From assembly GCF_001548375.1 (NCBI RefSeq), contig NZ_AP017296.1, positions 383,305 through 447,304 on the forward strand: a DNA stretch of 64,000 bases, in the 5' to 3' direction. Both the position numbers and the translations under genes were made by a program. Below the pieces are notes generated by a model, which ran no database searches, had not been told where the DNA came from, and worked only from the letters and a program-made list of their open reading frames with translations. This stretch comes from Nostoc sp. NIES-3756. Its GTDB lineage: Bacteria; Cyanobacteriota; Cyanobacteriia; Cyanobacteriales; Nostocaceae. This document shows, piece after piece, positions 52,084 through 60,071 of this stretch; positions within the stretch are counted from its first letter, which is position 1, and each line of letters begins with the position of its first letter.

Positions 52084-53658
52084 ATGCTGACACTAGACCG
52101 CTCCGAAACATCAGCTTCCTCTTACGGTGTTCTCAATGACAGCATCAAAGAAACGTTTACCTCCATTGACCGCTTTGAGTGGCAAGCGGTTGATGAAATA
52201 TTGCAGATGCGAGAACAAAAGATTTATCTCAAAGCAGGATACAAAAGCTTTGAGCAATATTGTCAAAATGAATTATCTGCCTGGGGTGGCTTGCGACGAA
52301 TTAATCAACTGCTAGGGGCGAAGAAAGTCATTGACACAGTTGGGGAATTAGGCGAACACATCAAAAATGAGCGTCAAGCCCGTCCATTACTGCGTCTGGT
52401 CAAGGAACCAGAAAAACTAAGGGAAGCCGTAGCGATCGCAGTCGAACAAAACCCTTCCCCCAGTGAATCAGACTTTGCGGCTGCGGCTCAAAAAGTGGTT
52501 CCTCGCCAGCCACGACAAAAAGCCCCAACTCAGGAACCACTGGTTCGTAAATCTAACTTAGTCAAAGTTACCTCATCATCACACCCCAGATGTGGAGATG
52601 AAGGAAGGGTTGAGGCAGACGCACCGAACCCGACCCAGCAGATAGTCACGTTTACTGATGGTGAGAAACTACTGGTTAATAATGCTGATTTGACTAACTT
52701 GAGTAATGACACAATTGAGTCATTTAGTAGTGAAAGGGTTTACCCTCCAGAATATCTCGAAGCGATCGCTCAACTCAAACAACAACATCAGCAAGAATTG
52801 GAACGGCTTGAGCAAGAGTTAAGGATTGGGCTACAGTCAGAGGCTAACGCTATTGCCGAAGAACAAGTACAAGAACAACTGTCCTCATTGCAGCAGTTAT
52901 TCCAACAACAGAAGGAACAGAACATCCAATTACAGCAAAGGCTCTCCGAGATGGAAGCATTGAAACAGTTGGAATACGAGAACCAACAACTCAAGCAACG
53001 TATTCAGGAACTAGAAAATGCTGTGCAAGAACGTCCCGCTCAAGAATGGGGTAATACTCTCACTAAACAAGCTACCAAAGCGTTAAACAAAGAAGTGAAG
53101 CGATCTCTAGACAAGACTATTGATCTGCGATCGCTTGCCGAAGAACCACCCAAGGAAAATGCTCAGGAGTGCCTACGCTTGATGGGTATTGCGCTTGGTA
53201 ATCTCGCCAATGCCATGAACAACACTCAAGCCCTGCAAGCTGCGGCTGTGCTTCTGGGGAGTGAACCAACACCAAGCGCGATCGCATATCGAGCCGAACA
53301 GTTACAACTGCTACCCCAAGCAGTAAGCGATATTCGGGGTGTGCTGTCCAAGCCTGGGTGTACTTGGCAGGATTATCTAGTAGTTGCCCAAGAGTACGAG
53401 GTTATCAAACAAGATTACTTTGGAGAGTTAACCCCGCAAGAAATTGAGTTAATTACTGCACTAGAGAAGTCTACACTACCCAAAGCTATAGAAGTGGGTT
53501 CTATCGTTGCCCACGCTGATATCTACTGTGCTTTGTACATTGCTAAAGGTGAAGTTATAGAAGACCTGGGTGATGAGGTCTGGGTGGCTTGGGAGCATTG
53601 GAAAGACCGACCCAAGAAAACAGACCGATATTTCAAAGACGAGTTACGGCTGCTGTAA
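52084..53658 (+). CDS. Long coiled-coil plasmid-type protein
   Basis: The 524-residue protein begins with a helical domain (about 1-120) with SIDRFEWQAVDEILQMREQK and FEQYCQNELSAWGGLRRINQ. A Ser/Pro-rich linker (about 125-180) leads to a Gln/Glu-rich coiled coil (about 220-330) and a helical C-terminal domain (about 350-524). Its architecture and place next to the DinD-like and replication-like genes resemble proteins of cyanobacterial plasmids, where ParB/SopB-like or DNA-recombination roles have been guessed. No DNA-binding family is certain. Confidence 0.65.
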   Translation: MLTLDRSETSASSYGVLNDSIKETFTSIDRFEWQAVDEILQMREQKIYLKAGYKSFEQYCQNELSAWGGLRRINQLLGAKKVIDTVGELGEHIKNERQARPLLRLVKEPEKLREAVAIAVEQNPSPSESDFAAAAQKVVPRQPRQKAPTQEPLVRKSNLVKVTSSSHPRCGDEGRVEADAPNPTQQIVTFTDGEKLLVNNADLTNLSNDTIESFSSERVYPPEYLEAIAQLKQQHQQELERLEQELRIGLQSEANAIAEEQVQEQLSSLQQLFQQQKEQNIQLQQRLSEMEALKQLEYENQQLKQRIQELENAVQERPAQEWGNTLTKQATKALNKEVKRSLDKTIDLRSLAEEPPKENAQECLRLMGIALGNLANAMNNTQALQAAAVLLGSEPTPSAIAYRAEQLQLLPQAVSDIRGVLSKPGCTWQDYLVVAQEYEVIKQDYFGELTPQEIELITALEKSTLPKAIEVGSIVAHADIYCALYIAKGEVIEDLGDEVWVAWEHWKDRPKKTDRYFKDELRLL

Positions 53659-53754
53659 TCCGTAGATTGTGACTTTTTAGACAAGTTTTCAAATGCTCAA
53701 AAACCCAGCCTCAGCGTTGGGTGTAATTTCCATGCGTCAAAAATTGGAGTCAAT

Positions 53755-54573
53755 ATGAATACAATTGCATCAATCGAAACTGCTGATAACCCATTTGACC
53801 AAATCAAAAATATTGATGAGCAGGGTAATGAGTATTGGTTAGCCCGTGAGTTAATGCCTATATTGGGGTATCAGCAATGGCGAAGACTTGAAGATGCCAT
53901 AAATAGAGCAATCGCCGCTTGTAAAAACATCGGGATTGAGAGCGAGAACCACTTTTTGCCGGCATTGGCAAAAAGTACCGGAGGTAGACCAGGAGAGGAT
54001 TTCAAACTCAGTCGCTACGGTTGCTACCTCACAGCGATGAACGGCGACTCACGTAAACCAGAGATAGCAGCAGCACAGAATTACTTTGCAGTGAAAACCC
54101 GTGAGGCAGAATTAGCCCCACACTCTCAAGAGTTATTGTCACAGCTATTGGAAAAAATTGAACAGCAGAACAAGGTAATTCAGGAACAAGGCAAGGCGTT
54201 AGCGAAGCTTAACGAAGTTATCGCCCAATTACAAGCGCAAGTACAAACCCTGCTGCCCCCGTCGGCCGACTCTATACCTCCCGGTTGGAATGCCGAAGTT
54301 TGGCGAAGTCTACCTCCACAAGATCAACGCCACTTCCGTTTTTTGTACTGTCGCCGTCGTTTCCGCCCCTCCCAGCAAGGACAAGATCAACCCAAGGCAC
54401 TACCCGCCATCAATACCGAGCAGATGAAGCAAAACCAGAGGGATGAAGTAGCGCAGTTAGTCAGTGAAGTCTCCTCAGAAGAAAAACAACGGTTGCAAGC
54501 CGCCAAACTCGAAGCACTTCGGGAATTTTGGACGCAGGCTCCAAAAGAAGACCAAGAAAATATGCCCTTTTAG
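53755..54573 (+). CDS. DinD-like antirepressor protein
   Basis: The 272-residue protein has an N-terminal BRO/DinD-like domain (about 12-125): IDEQGNEYWLARELMPILGY, then KSTGGRPGEDFKLSRYGCYL and FAVKTREAE. DinD is DNA-damage-induced and related proteins act as phage or plasmid antirepressors. A coiled coil (about 130-170) and a charged tail follow, replacing the usual DinD C-terminus. It lies between the coiled-coil protein and the replication-like gene, suggesting a role in plasmid copy control or stress response. Confidence 0.8.
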   Translation: MNTIASIETADNPFDQIKNIDEQGNEYWLARELMPILGYQQWRRLEDAINRAIAACKNIGIESENHFLPALAKSTGGRPGEDFKLSRYGCYLTAMNGDSRKPEIAAAQNYFAVKTREAELAPHSQELLSQLLEKIEQQNKVIQEQGKALAKLNEVIAQLQAQVQTLLPPSADSIPPGWNAEVWRSLPPQDQRHFRFLYCRRRFRPSQQGQDQPKALPAINTEQMKQNQRDEVAQLVSEVSSEEKQRLQAAKLEALREFWTQAPKEDQENMPF

Positions 54574-54607
54574 ACGAACCCGTTTTTGCAAATATATAAG
54601 GTGAAAT

Positions 54608-55672
54608 ATGAGCAGCATTGCATCTACTGACAAATTCTCCGTCTTGGTGATATTGCGCCGAGAATACCTTGACATCACTGGTAACTTCTGCGCCGCCAAG
54701 CTGATTGAATATTTCCGCCATTGGACAAAGTGGAAGCTAAAAAATCACCGTACCCCTTGGATATACCAACCCCTCAAGCGAATCTATGCTGACTTGATGG
54801 GTGAACACAGTCTCCATGTGATTCGGGCGGCGATCGCACTACTTGAGAATATGGGGGTTATCGAGAAGCAGAAAAATCCTGGTAATGGTCAGGATAGGAC
54901 ATGGCAGTATAAATTAAACTTCAATGTACTGAATAAGCTACTTGAACCCCGCACAGGCAAAACTGAACATTCCAGGTTCAATAGCGAACAATACCACAGT
55001 AGTCATCCAGAAACTTCAAAACCACAACAACACTCTGCTGTTGAGCCTCCTAAAAGTGAGGAAGTGGAAAACGAGATTTTGGAGTGTGACCAGGAAACGG
55101 CTTGCCAAACTCCAGAACTAGAGTTATCCCAGATTACTCGCTACGTTGAGGAACCAGAACAAGATAACTCGACTAGCGAGATAAATACTCATGAAGGCCA
55201 CTTTTCCGCCGCCCCGGTTGAGTCAAATTTTCATGATAGTGATGATGATTACACCCAGTCACAAGAAAAATCAGTACAGCCGAGTCAGCAGGAGGTTCAG
55301 GATGTTTTGCAGCAGTTGCGGGAAATTCCTTGTACTCCGCAGTTTCGGTTAAATGGAGAGATTCAGCGTACTGTTAGGCGGTATTGGGGCAATGTGCCGG
55401 GGGCAATTGCTTACTTGAAAGAGGCAGTGCGGACTTGGAAAGGGATTAAGTCACCGGAAGCTGTGTTTGTAGCTGCTTGTAAGGAGAGGAGAAAACCGGA
55501 ATCCGCACAGGTTATGTCTGCTGTGAAGGATTGGTTTGAATGGGCGCGGAAGGAAAGGATTGTGATTGCGATGTCGGATGAGGTCGTGTATACGCCAGAT
55601 GGCGAGGCTGTGGCGTTAGCAGAGATGATGCGGCGGTATCCGGTGATTGAATATGGCAGAACAGTTGCGTGA
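54608..55672 (+). CDS. Winged-helix protein, replication-initiator-like
   Basis: The 354-residue protein has a winged-helix-like N-terminal domain (about 1-110): FCAAKLIEYFRHWTKWKLK, then WIYQPLKRIYADLMGEHSLH and a wing containing VIEKQKNPGNGQDRTWQYKL. A variable acidic middle and a C-terminal helical domain (about 240-354; WGNVPGAIAYLKEAVRTWKG) follow. Similar proteins occur on cyanobacterial plasmids and are probable replication or partition factors. No iterons are visible nearby. It ends inside the small gene at 55653. Confidence 0.65.
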   Translation: MSSIASTDKFSVLVILRREYLDITGNFCAAKLIEYFRHWTKWKLKNHRTPWIYQPLKRIYADLMGEHSLHVIRAAIALLENMGVIEKQKNPGNGQDRTWQYKLNFNVLNKLLEPRTGKTEHSRFNSEQYHSSHPETSKPQQHSAVEPPKSEEVENEILECDQETACQTPELELSQITRYVEEPEQDNSTSEINTHEGHFSAAPVESNFHDSDDDYTQSQEKSVQPSQQEVQDVLQQLREIPCTPQFRLNGEIQRTVRRYWGNVPGAIAYLKEAVRTWKGIKSPEAVFVAACKERRKPESAQVMSAVKDWFEWARKERIVIAMSDEVVYTPDGEAVALAEMMRRYPVIEYGRTVA

Positions 55673-55832
55673 AAATCCAGGGGATGAGTTTTTGACGGAG
55701 TGTTGGGCTGATGACCCAGCGAGTGCGGATTGTGATCAAGAAACTCGTAATCAGGTTTTCGCAGTGGGGGCTGGTGGCTGTAGATGGGGTGCTAGTGAAG
55801 TGGGAGGGGTAGCAATTACACTAATTTTCTAA
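55653..55832 (+). CDS. Small hypothetical frame, possibly frameshifted
   Basis: ATG at 55653 overlaps the end of the replication-like gene by 20 bases and gives a 59-residue frame starting MAEQLRENPGDEFLTECWAD. From about 55711 the +1 frame reads MTQRVRIVIKKLVIRFSQWG and ends at 55812; that sequence looks more natural than the rest of this frame, so the gene may be shifted near 55710. Function unknown. Confidence 0.45.
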   Translation: MAEQLRENPGDEFLTECWADDPASADCDQETRNQVFAVGAGGCRWGASEVGGVAITLIF

Positions 55833-56244
55833 TTGCTGTCGTAACTCTATATTTGTTAAAGAAGCTAGATAGTTAAGTATTTCTGAATAACCATTATCAG
55901 CAGCTATTGCTAAAGGAAAATTGCCTCTATCTCTGATTTCATTTACATCTGCACTTACTTCAACTAAGAGTCTGACAACATTAAAATTTCTACTACTAAC
56001 TATACACATTAATGGTGTCCAGTATTCCGGATCTTTTATGAAAATATTTATTATAAATTTTATTGTCACTAAATATATAAGTATACTGCTTCCAAGATTT
56101 ACTTTTTTCAACTAACTGTTCTATGGATGGTAATAGTTTGAGTCGCTGAAAACCTAATCTACCATAATAGCGGAACCATTTCCAAATTCCAACTTCTTGA
56201 AAGCCATTAATTAATTTAGTTATATTCTGGATTTGTGCAACCAA
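55821..56244 (-). pseudogene. Ankyrin-repeat protein, frameshifted
   Basis: Two overlapping minus-strand frames together make one protein. The first (56244 to about 56000) begins MVAQIQNITKLINGFQEVGI. The second contributes the ankyrin segment DPEYWTPLMCIVSSRNFNVV and RGNFPLAIAADNGYSEILNY ending at 55821. A frameshift before DPEYWTPL separates them. Ankyrin repeats mediate protein binding. The short surviving ankyrin region (about two repeats) suggests either decay or a small immunity-like protein. Confidence 0.65.
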
Positions 56245-56373
56245 TTATGCTCGTTTTGATGAATGAATATTACATCAGATAAACTTAAAATTATGTACAT
56301 TTATGTAACTCCTTAAATAAAAGATTAAAAAGGGTCTATTTCATTCTAAATTATAAATAAAATACAACAATCT

Positions 56374-56499
56374 TTATTTAAAATAATCAATCTCAGTCAG
56401 TAGGTTTTCATAAAAATGAAGTCTAGGTGTTGATACTAAATTGATGCCTAACGGTAGTAGCGCTCCAACCACTATTAAAGTTATGACAACGTATTTCAT
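56374..56499 (-). pseudogene. Truncated copy of the 56551 gene
   Basis: It is a 41-codon frame beginning MKYVVITLIVVGALLPLGIN, strongly similar to the first 32 residues of the gene at 56551-56949 (both contain STPRLHFYEN). The similarity ends there, so it is a partial tandem duplication. Confidence 0.75.
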
Positions 56500-56550
56500 G
56501 CTGGCCCAACAGTAGATTTTGATAGCAAAAACTTTTGATTAAAAGTTCTA

Positions 56551-56949
56551 CTAAGGGCCAGTTAAGCCGTAATTTACTATAACTATAGTAACTTGGTTGT
56601 TTTTATGGACTATATCAACAATCCAATCCTGTGTAACTATAAATCCTTTGCTGCGCTTGCACAGAAGAGTATCTACACGACCAAAATAGGTTGATTCAGG
56701 TTCGCTCGTAGCAGAGACTTCCCTGATTCTTCTAACCATATTATTTTCATAATATTCACACTTAAACCAGTTGCGCTCCATAATCTTTTTGGCATCAGCT
56801 ATAGGAGTTCCAGGTGGGATAACGCGCAGTATTTCCTGCTCCATCATGTCAGGGTTTTCATAAAAATGAAGTCTGGGTGTTGATGCTAAACTGATGCCTA
56901 ACGATAGTAGCACTCCAAGCACTATTAAAGCTATGACAATGTATTTCAT
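56551..56949 (-). CDS. Small exported hypothetical protein
   Basis: The 132-residue protein has an N-terminal hydrophobic signal or anchor segment (about 3-22) followed by STPRLHFYENPDMMEQEIL and a beta-rich domain with two Cys (FKCEYYEN and DTLLCKRSKG). It ends IVIVNYGLTGP. No family recognised. A truncated copy lies 52 bases downstream. It neighbours a gene of an unrecognised family (57022) and may be a partner or immunity protein, which is speculation. Confidence 0.65.
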   Translation of the reverse strand: MKYIVIALIVLGVLLSLGISLASTPRLHFYENPDMMEQEILRVIPPGTPIADAKKIMERNWFKCEYYENNMVRRIREVSATSEPESTYFGRVDTLLCKRSKGFIVTQDWIVDIVHKNNQVTIVIVNYGLTGP

Positions 56950-57021
56950 GCTGGCTTAATAGTTGGTTTTTCAAAAGGTTAAGAGATAACTGAGAAGCAA
57001 TTAGCTAAAACGTGTAAACAC

Positions 57022-57855
57022 TTATTTTTTATCTGAAAAAGGAAAGTCAAGAAGTGATGGAAAATCAAAAAAGGGTACTTCAACTTGTAAATACTTATTT
57101 CCACATAAATTCTCTGGAGAAGTTATGCTTTTAGCTTCAGCTTGAGATAAAGCCCATGCCATCACTTCTGAAAGTTCTTGTTCATTAAGTTTTTTTGCAA
57201 TCATATTCAAAGTTCTCATTGTTAATTCCTGCGTAATAACTCGATGAACTTGCAATACCTCCTGAGGTACAATAACCTGCCCTGTTTTTTCCATCTCCTC
57301 TAGTGGAGGTGGTAATTTCATATGTTGTAGTACGTATTGACTACCGTAAATTCCATAATAAATAATCTCTTCAATATCATCTAAAAGTGGAATTAAAGCA
57401 TCTGGAGGTAGGATCTGGTCTTCTCTCGTTCCTTGAGGCAAATACGCATTTCGTAGAACACATAACCAGTCAAACATTGCAACATCGAATTCGTGGCTTA
57501 AAAAATGGCGTTGAACCCAACGTTCCAGATCAACAGCAACGTTACTACCTAGCTGAATTGCTAGCTGTTGAAAGGCTTTGTTAAAAGTTATTAGCGTTAT
57601 TTTCAAATCTTCTTTATCATATTGTTCTCCTTCTAATTTTAGTAAAGGTTCTATATATGTATTGTACTCATCCATTGATTGAACATATATTGCTGTCCAA
57701 ACATCGGGTTCTTCCACAAATCTCAATGGTAATCCCATCATTGCTAAAAAAGGTCTTGTCCAATTTAATGTGGGTAAAGATAATCCTTGAATCCATTTAC
57801 GGGGAATCCAGTTGTTCCACAAATTTTCGTTTTTTATCTTATTACTGTTTTCCAT
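57022..57855 (-). CDS. Unrecognised helical protein, paralogue A
   Basis: The 277-residue protein is mostly helical with no signal peptide. It shares its whole length with the protein at 62040: the opening LSLPTLNWTRPFLAMMGLP, a central VAVDLERWVQRHF and the C-terminal LCGNKYLQVEVPF plus FPSLLDF. I cannot name the family. The two genes lie 4 kb apart in opposite orientation, framing an ankyrin, DUF6714 and IS region. They may be antagonistic or variant members of an effector or immunity system. Confidence 0.7.
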   Translation of the reverse strand: MENSNKIKNENLWNNWIPRKWIQGLSLPTLNWTRPFLAMMGLPLRFVEEPDVWTAIYVQSMDEYNTYIEPLLKLEGEQYDKEDLKITLITFNKAFQQLAIQLGSNVAVDLERWVQRHFLSHEFDVAMFDWLCVLRNAYLPQGTREDQILPPDALIPLLDDIEEIIYYGIYGSQYVLQHMKLPPPLEEMEKTGQVIVPQEVLQVHRVITQELTMRTLNMIAKKLNEQELSEVMAWALSQAEAKSITSPENLCGNKYLQVEVPFFDFPSLLDFPFSDKK

Positions 57856-57895
57856 TATTGTCCCTTTTCAGTTTTAAAGGGGTAGATATAACGTA

Positions 57896-57912
57896 GATAC
57901 CGTTGGCGAATT
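57896..57912 (+). repeat. Direct repeat GATACCGTTGGCGAATT, copy 1
   Basis: The same 17 bases occur again at 59875-59891. The two copies bracket the DUF6714/ankyrin segment. Confidence 0.6.
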
Positions 57913-58020
57913 GTTTTTTCACATCCGAAATACTAATTCTGTCGTTAATCGAGTTACATAAATTCAACATTTAATACCCACTAATTACGGTATTTTAATG
58001 GCTTCAAAGTGTTAAGCAAT

Positions 58021-58059
58021 GTTTGCCTCTGTATCAGCGTAGCTGATACAGAGGCAAAC
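58021..58059. terminator. Perfect 18-bp hairpin
   Basis: GTTTGCCTCTGTATCAGC (58021-58038) and its exact inverse (58042-58059) enclose a three-base loop. This is the strongest hairpin in the window. It lacks a T-run, so it may be a recombination or mobile-element remnant as well as a bidirectional terminator. Confidence 0.6.
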
Positions 58060-58104
58060 TAAACCGTATATCTTTAAGAAATTGCTAGTGTTTAGATGCA
58101 ACTT

Positions 58105-58296
58105 TTTCTTCTAAGATTAAATCTTGACTTATCCGGTTTTAATATTTGTAAATTACCATGACTTTTTTGGTGTTTTACTAGCTTTTACACTAGACTTTGG
58201 CTTACTGCAAATCTGAGTGCTACTTGACAATCGATATTTTTCCTCAATATGTGATGCAACTATTTTTTCTCGGATATCCACTGAATATGCTTTCAT
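58105..58296 (-). pseudogene. IS630-type transposase, N-terminal remnant
   Basis: From ATG 58296 the frame reads MKAYSVDIREKIVASHIEEK, a standard IS630 N-terminus. The homology then continues in a second frame as QVALRFAVSQSLV, a stop, and KLVKHQKSHGNLQ. One frameshift and one stop in 60 codons show decay. No rest of the element is visible. Confidence 0.7.
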
Positions 58297-58446
58297 AACT
58301 GTATTCTCATTTCTATTATTATCGTTTTATTTTATTAATCCTAACTGTACCTCATAACATCAGAAACTGCTATATATAATAATGTCTGACTAATAGTGCT
58401 TTATTGCCAAAATCGGTGATTACCTACGGCACACTATGCGAACACA

Positions 58447-58952
58447 TTAAGAAGTGGGTGGATAATCACACTTATTCCAAAACTTGGTTAGTTTTTTTAT
58501 ATTTGGGTATTGGTAAGATGTTTCTATTGTTATATACAGTTTTATAAACTCTGTTATCACTTCCTTTTGTGATGCCTTAAAGCTCTTAGCTATCTTAAGA
58601 AACTTAACCATATCTAAACTGTCCTCTTCAGGCGGAGTAAGGTTATAAATAAGGTTGTCGGGAGTGTATCTACTTGTTCTGGAAAAAGTACTGATGCCAA
58701 AATAAATGCTGGTGAATAGTAATGAAAAGCGTCTGGTGTAAAAAGTGATAAATTAAAACGATACCTGTTTAACATTTCGAGAGGTACTGCTCTCCAGTCT
58801 TTGCCCTTAAACTGTTCTGAGAGATTGATCGCTTCCCAATATCCTGGATCTTCCACCAAGTTTTCATCTCCCGGATATTGATTATCAGCAAAGGCTGTCT
58901 GAGTTTTTTGGATTATTGTGGCAGACAATTTGTCAATGATGTTGTCAAGCAT
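58447..58952 (-). pseudogene. DUF6714 family protein gene with a frameshift
   Basis: From ATG 58952 the frame encodes a DUF6714-like start (MLDNIIDKLSATIIQKTQTA), then YPGDENLVED and FTPDAFHYYSPAFILASVLF near 70-90, ending at 58614. The homologous remainder continues in another frame from about 58665 as DNLIYNLTPPEEDSLDMVKF and ends at 58447. One missing base near 58664 restores a 168-residue protein, the usual family length. DUF6714 has no known function. It is divergent to the ankyrin gene at 59060. Confidence 0.7.
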
Positions 58953-59059
58953 AGCAGTTTGCACAGCAAGAAATCATTTTAAATTTAACAGCATTACGCC
59001 TGTTTAGCTCTTGAAAAGTAAACTGTACTCCAGGACACCCAATTGCGAATCTTTGAGTT

Positions 59060-59680
59060 ATGTCAACAGATATCTTTGAAGCAATCAAAAGTCATAATTT
59101 GAACCGTATTGCTGATGTACTCTCACGCGGAGCCGATTTAAACGTGCTATCTCCTGATTGGCCGAGATGGACACCGCTTCACGAAGCAATCGAGCAGCTT
59201 GAGGATGGCGGATCGCTTGAACTACTTGTACTATTGCTTCGGCACGGCGTATCTGTCAACGCTTGGGATGCCGAGCATAATGCGACATCTCTGTTGATGG
59301 CTCTCTTCCGTGAGCAGGCGGAAGCTATACGCTTGTTGCTTGCAGCTGGTGCTGAGACGAACGTTGTCGGCAGCGAAGGAGACTCACCCCTACGTTGGTG
59401 TGTCGAGCATAGGGATTACGATACGGCAGCGATGTTGCTACGGTGCGGGGCGGCCAGGACGATTGATAGCGCAGGCGGCCCAAGGGGCATGACAGCGCTT
59501 GGGCTAGCAGCGAATCAACTTGATCTACGGATGATCGAGCTACTTTTGCTTGCAGGAGCAGATCCACAAGCACTCGATAGCGATAAGTTCACTGCGTATC
59601 GGCGGCTGCCTGCACGCGGCGAGATCAAAGATGATGCTGCATGGCTTGCAGCAGAGATGCTACTGGTTAGTGGAACTTAG
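59060..59680 (+). CDS. Ankyrin-repeat protein, GC-richer than its surroundings
   Basis: The 206-residue protein is made of about five to six ankyrin repeats, with typical segments such as WTPLHEAIEQLEDGGSLELL, LLLAAGAETNVVGSEGDSPL and AAMLLRCGAARTIDS. It has no signal peptide. Base composition is visibly higher in G+C than the neighbouring genes (about half against about 40%), suggesting recent transfer. Ankyrin proteins bind other proteins; in accessory islands some serve as immunity proteins or effectors. The divergent DUF6714 gene may be a functional partner. Confidence 0.85.
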   Translation: MSTDIFEAIKSHNLNRIADVLSRGADLNVLSPDWPRWTPLHEAIEQLEDGGSLELLVLLLRHGVSVNAWDAEHNATSLLMALFREQAEAIRLLLAAGAETNVVGSEGDSPLRWCVEHRDYDTAAMLLRCGAARTIDSAGGPRGMTALGLAANQLDLRMIELLLLAGADPQALDSDKFTAYRRLPARGEIKDDAAWLAAEMLLVSGT

Positions 59681-59711
59681 GGGTTGTCATGAAATAAGTT
59701 TACCAGCCTTC

Positions 59712-59736
59712 GCAAAAGCCCTTTCTGGGCTTTTGC
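59712..59736 (+). terminator. Terminator-like hairpin after the ankyrin gene
   Basis: GCAAAAGCCC/GGGCTTTTGC form a perfect 10-bp stem with a five-base loop about 30 bases after the stop. The 3' arm includes TTTT. Confidence 0.6.
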
Positions 59737-59874
59737 TCCCCAACTAGTAATCCTGAGCGTCACGATAAATCATAATGCTGGCAAACTTATTCTTGAACAG
59801 ATGCTTAGACACTCTGCCCGACGCGATCACGGCATAATTTCAATGCCGCCCAGTAGGCGTAAATAGAAGGTTCT

Positions 59875-59891
59875 GATACCGTTGGCGAATT
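59875..59891 (+). repeat. Direct repeat GATACCGTTGGCGAATT, copy 2
   Basis: This is identical to 57896-57912 in the same orientation, about 1980 bases apart. Confidence 0.6.
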
Positions 59892-59901
59892 CCCTAAATA
59901 G

Positions 59902-60071
59902 CTAAACTGAACCGATTAGTTCAGCAATGAAACGATCAAGAACCTTATGAGCAGTTTTATACCCAGTAGCTTGCTTACCTAACTTCAGTTGGGACAAAAC
60001 ACGGTCACGTAAAATTTCAAGTTCTCTTATCGTTGGCAACGCAACAGACTGTCTTTCGCTCTTCGTATTAG
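59902..60071 (-). pseudogene. 3' part of the gene interrupted by the IS at 60072
   Basis: On the minus strand the sequence continues the frame of 61616-61825 once the IS and one copy of the 5-base duplication are removed. It reads TKSERQSVALPTIRELEILR, a helical segment, and ends in RFIAELIGSV with TAG at 59902-59904. Confidence 0.8.

Larger units (their letters stand above)
57856..58446. other. Intergenic region with hairpin and IS630 remnant
   Basis: It holds the 17-base direct repeat copy at 57896, the long hairpin at 58021-58059 and a decayed transposase N-terminus (58105-58296). No intact gene. Confidence 0.5.

Noticed and set aside
51887..52090. 67-codon plus-strand frame before the coiled-coil gene
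   Set aside because: It starts at a TTG within a HIP1-rich intergenic stretch, has no ribosome-binding site and overlaps the next start.
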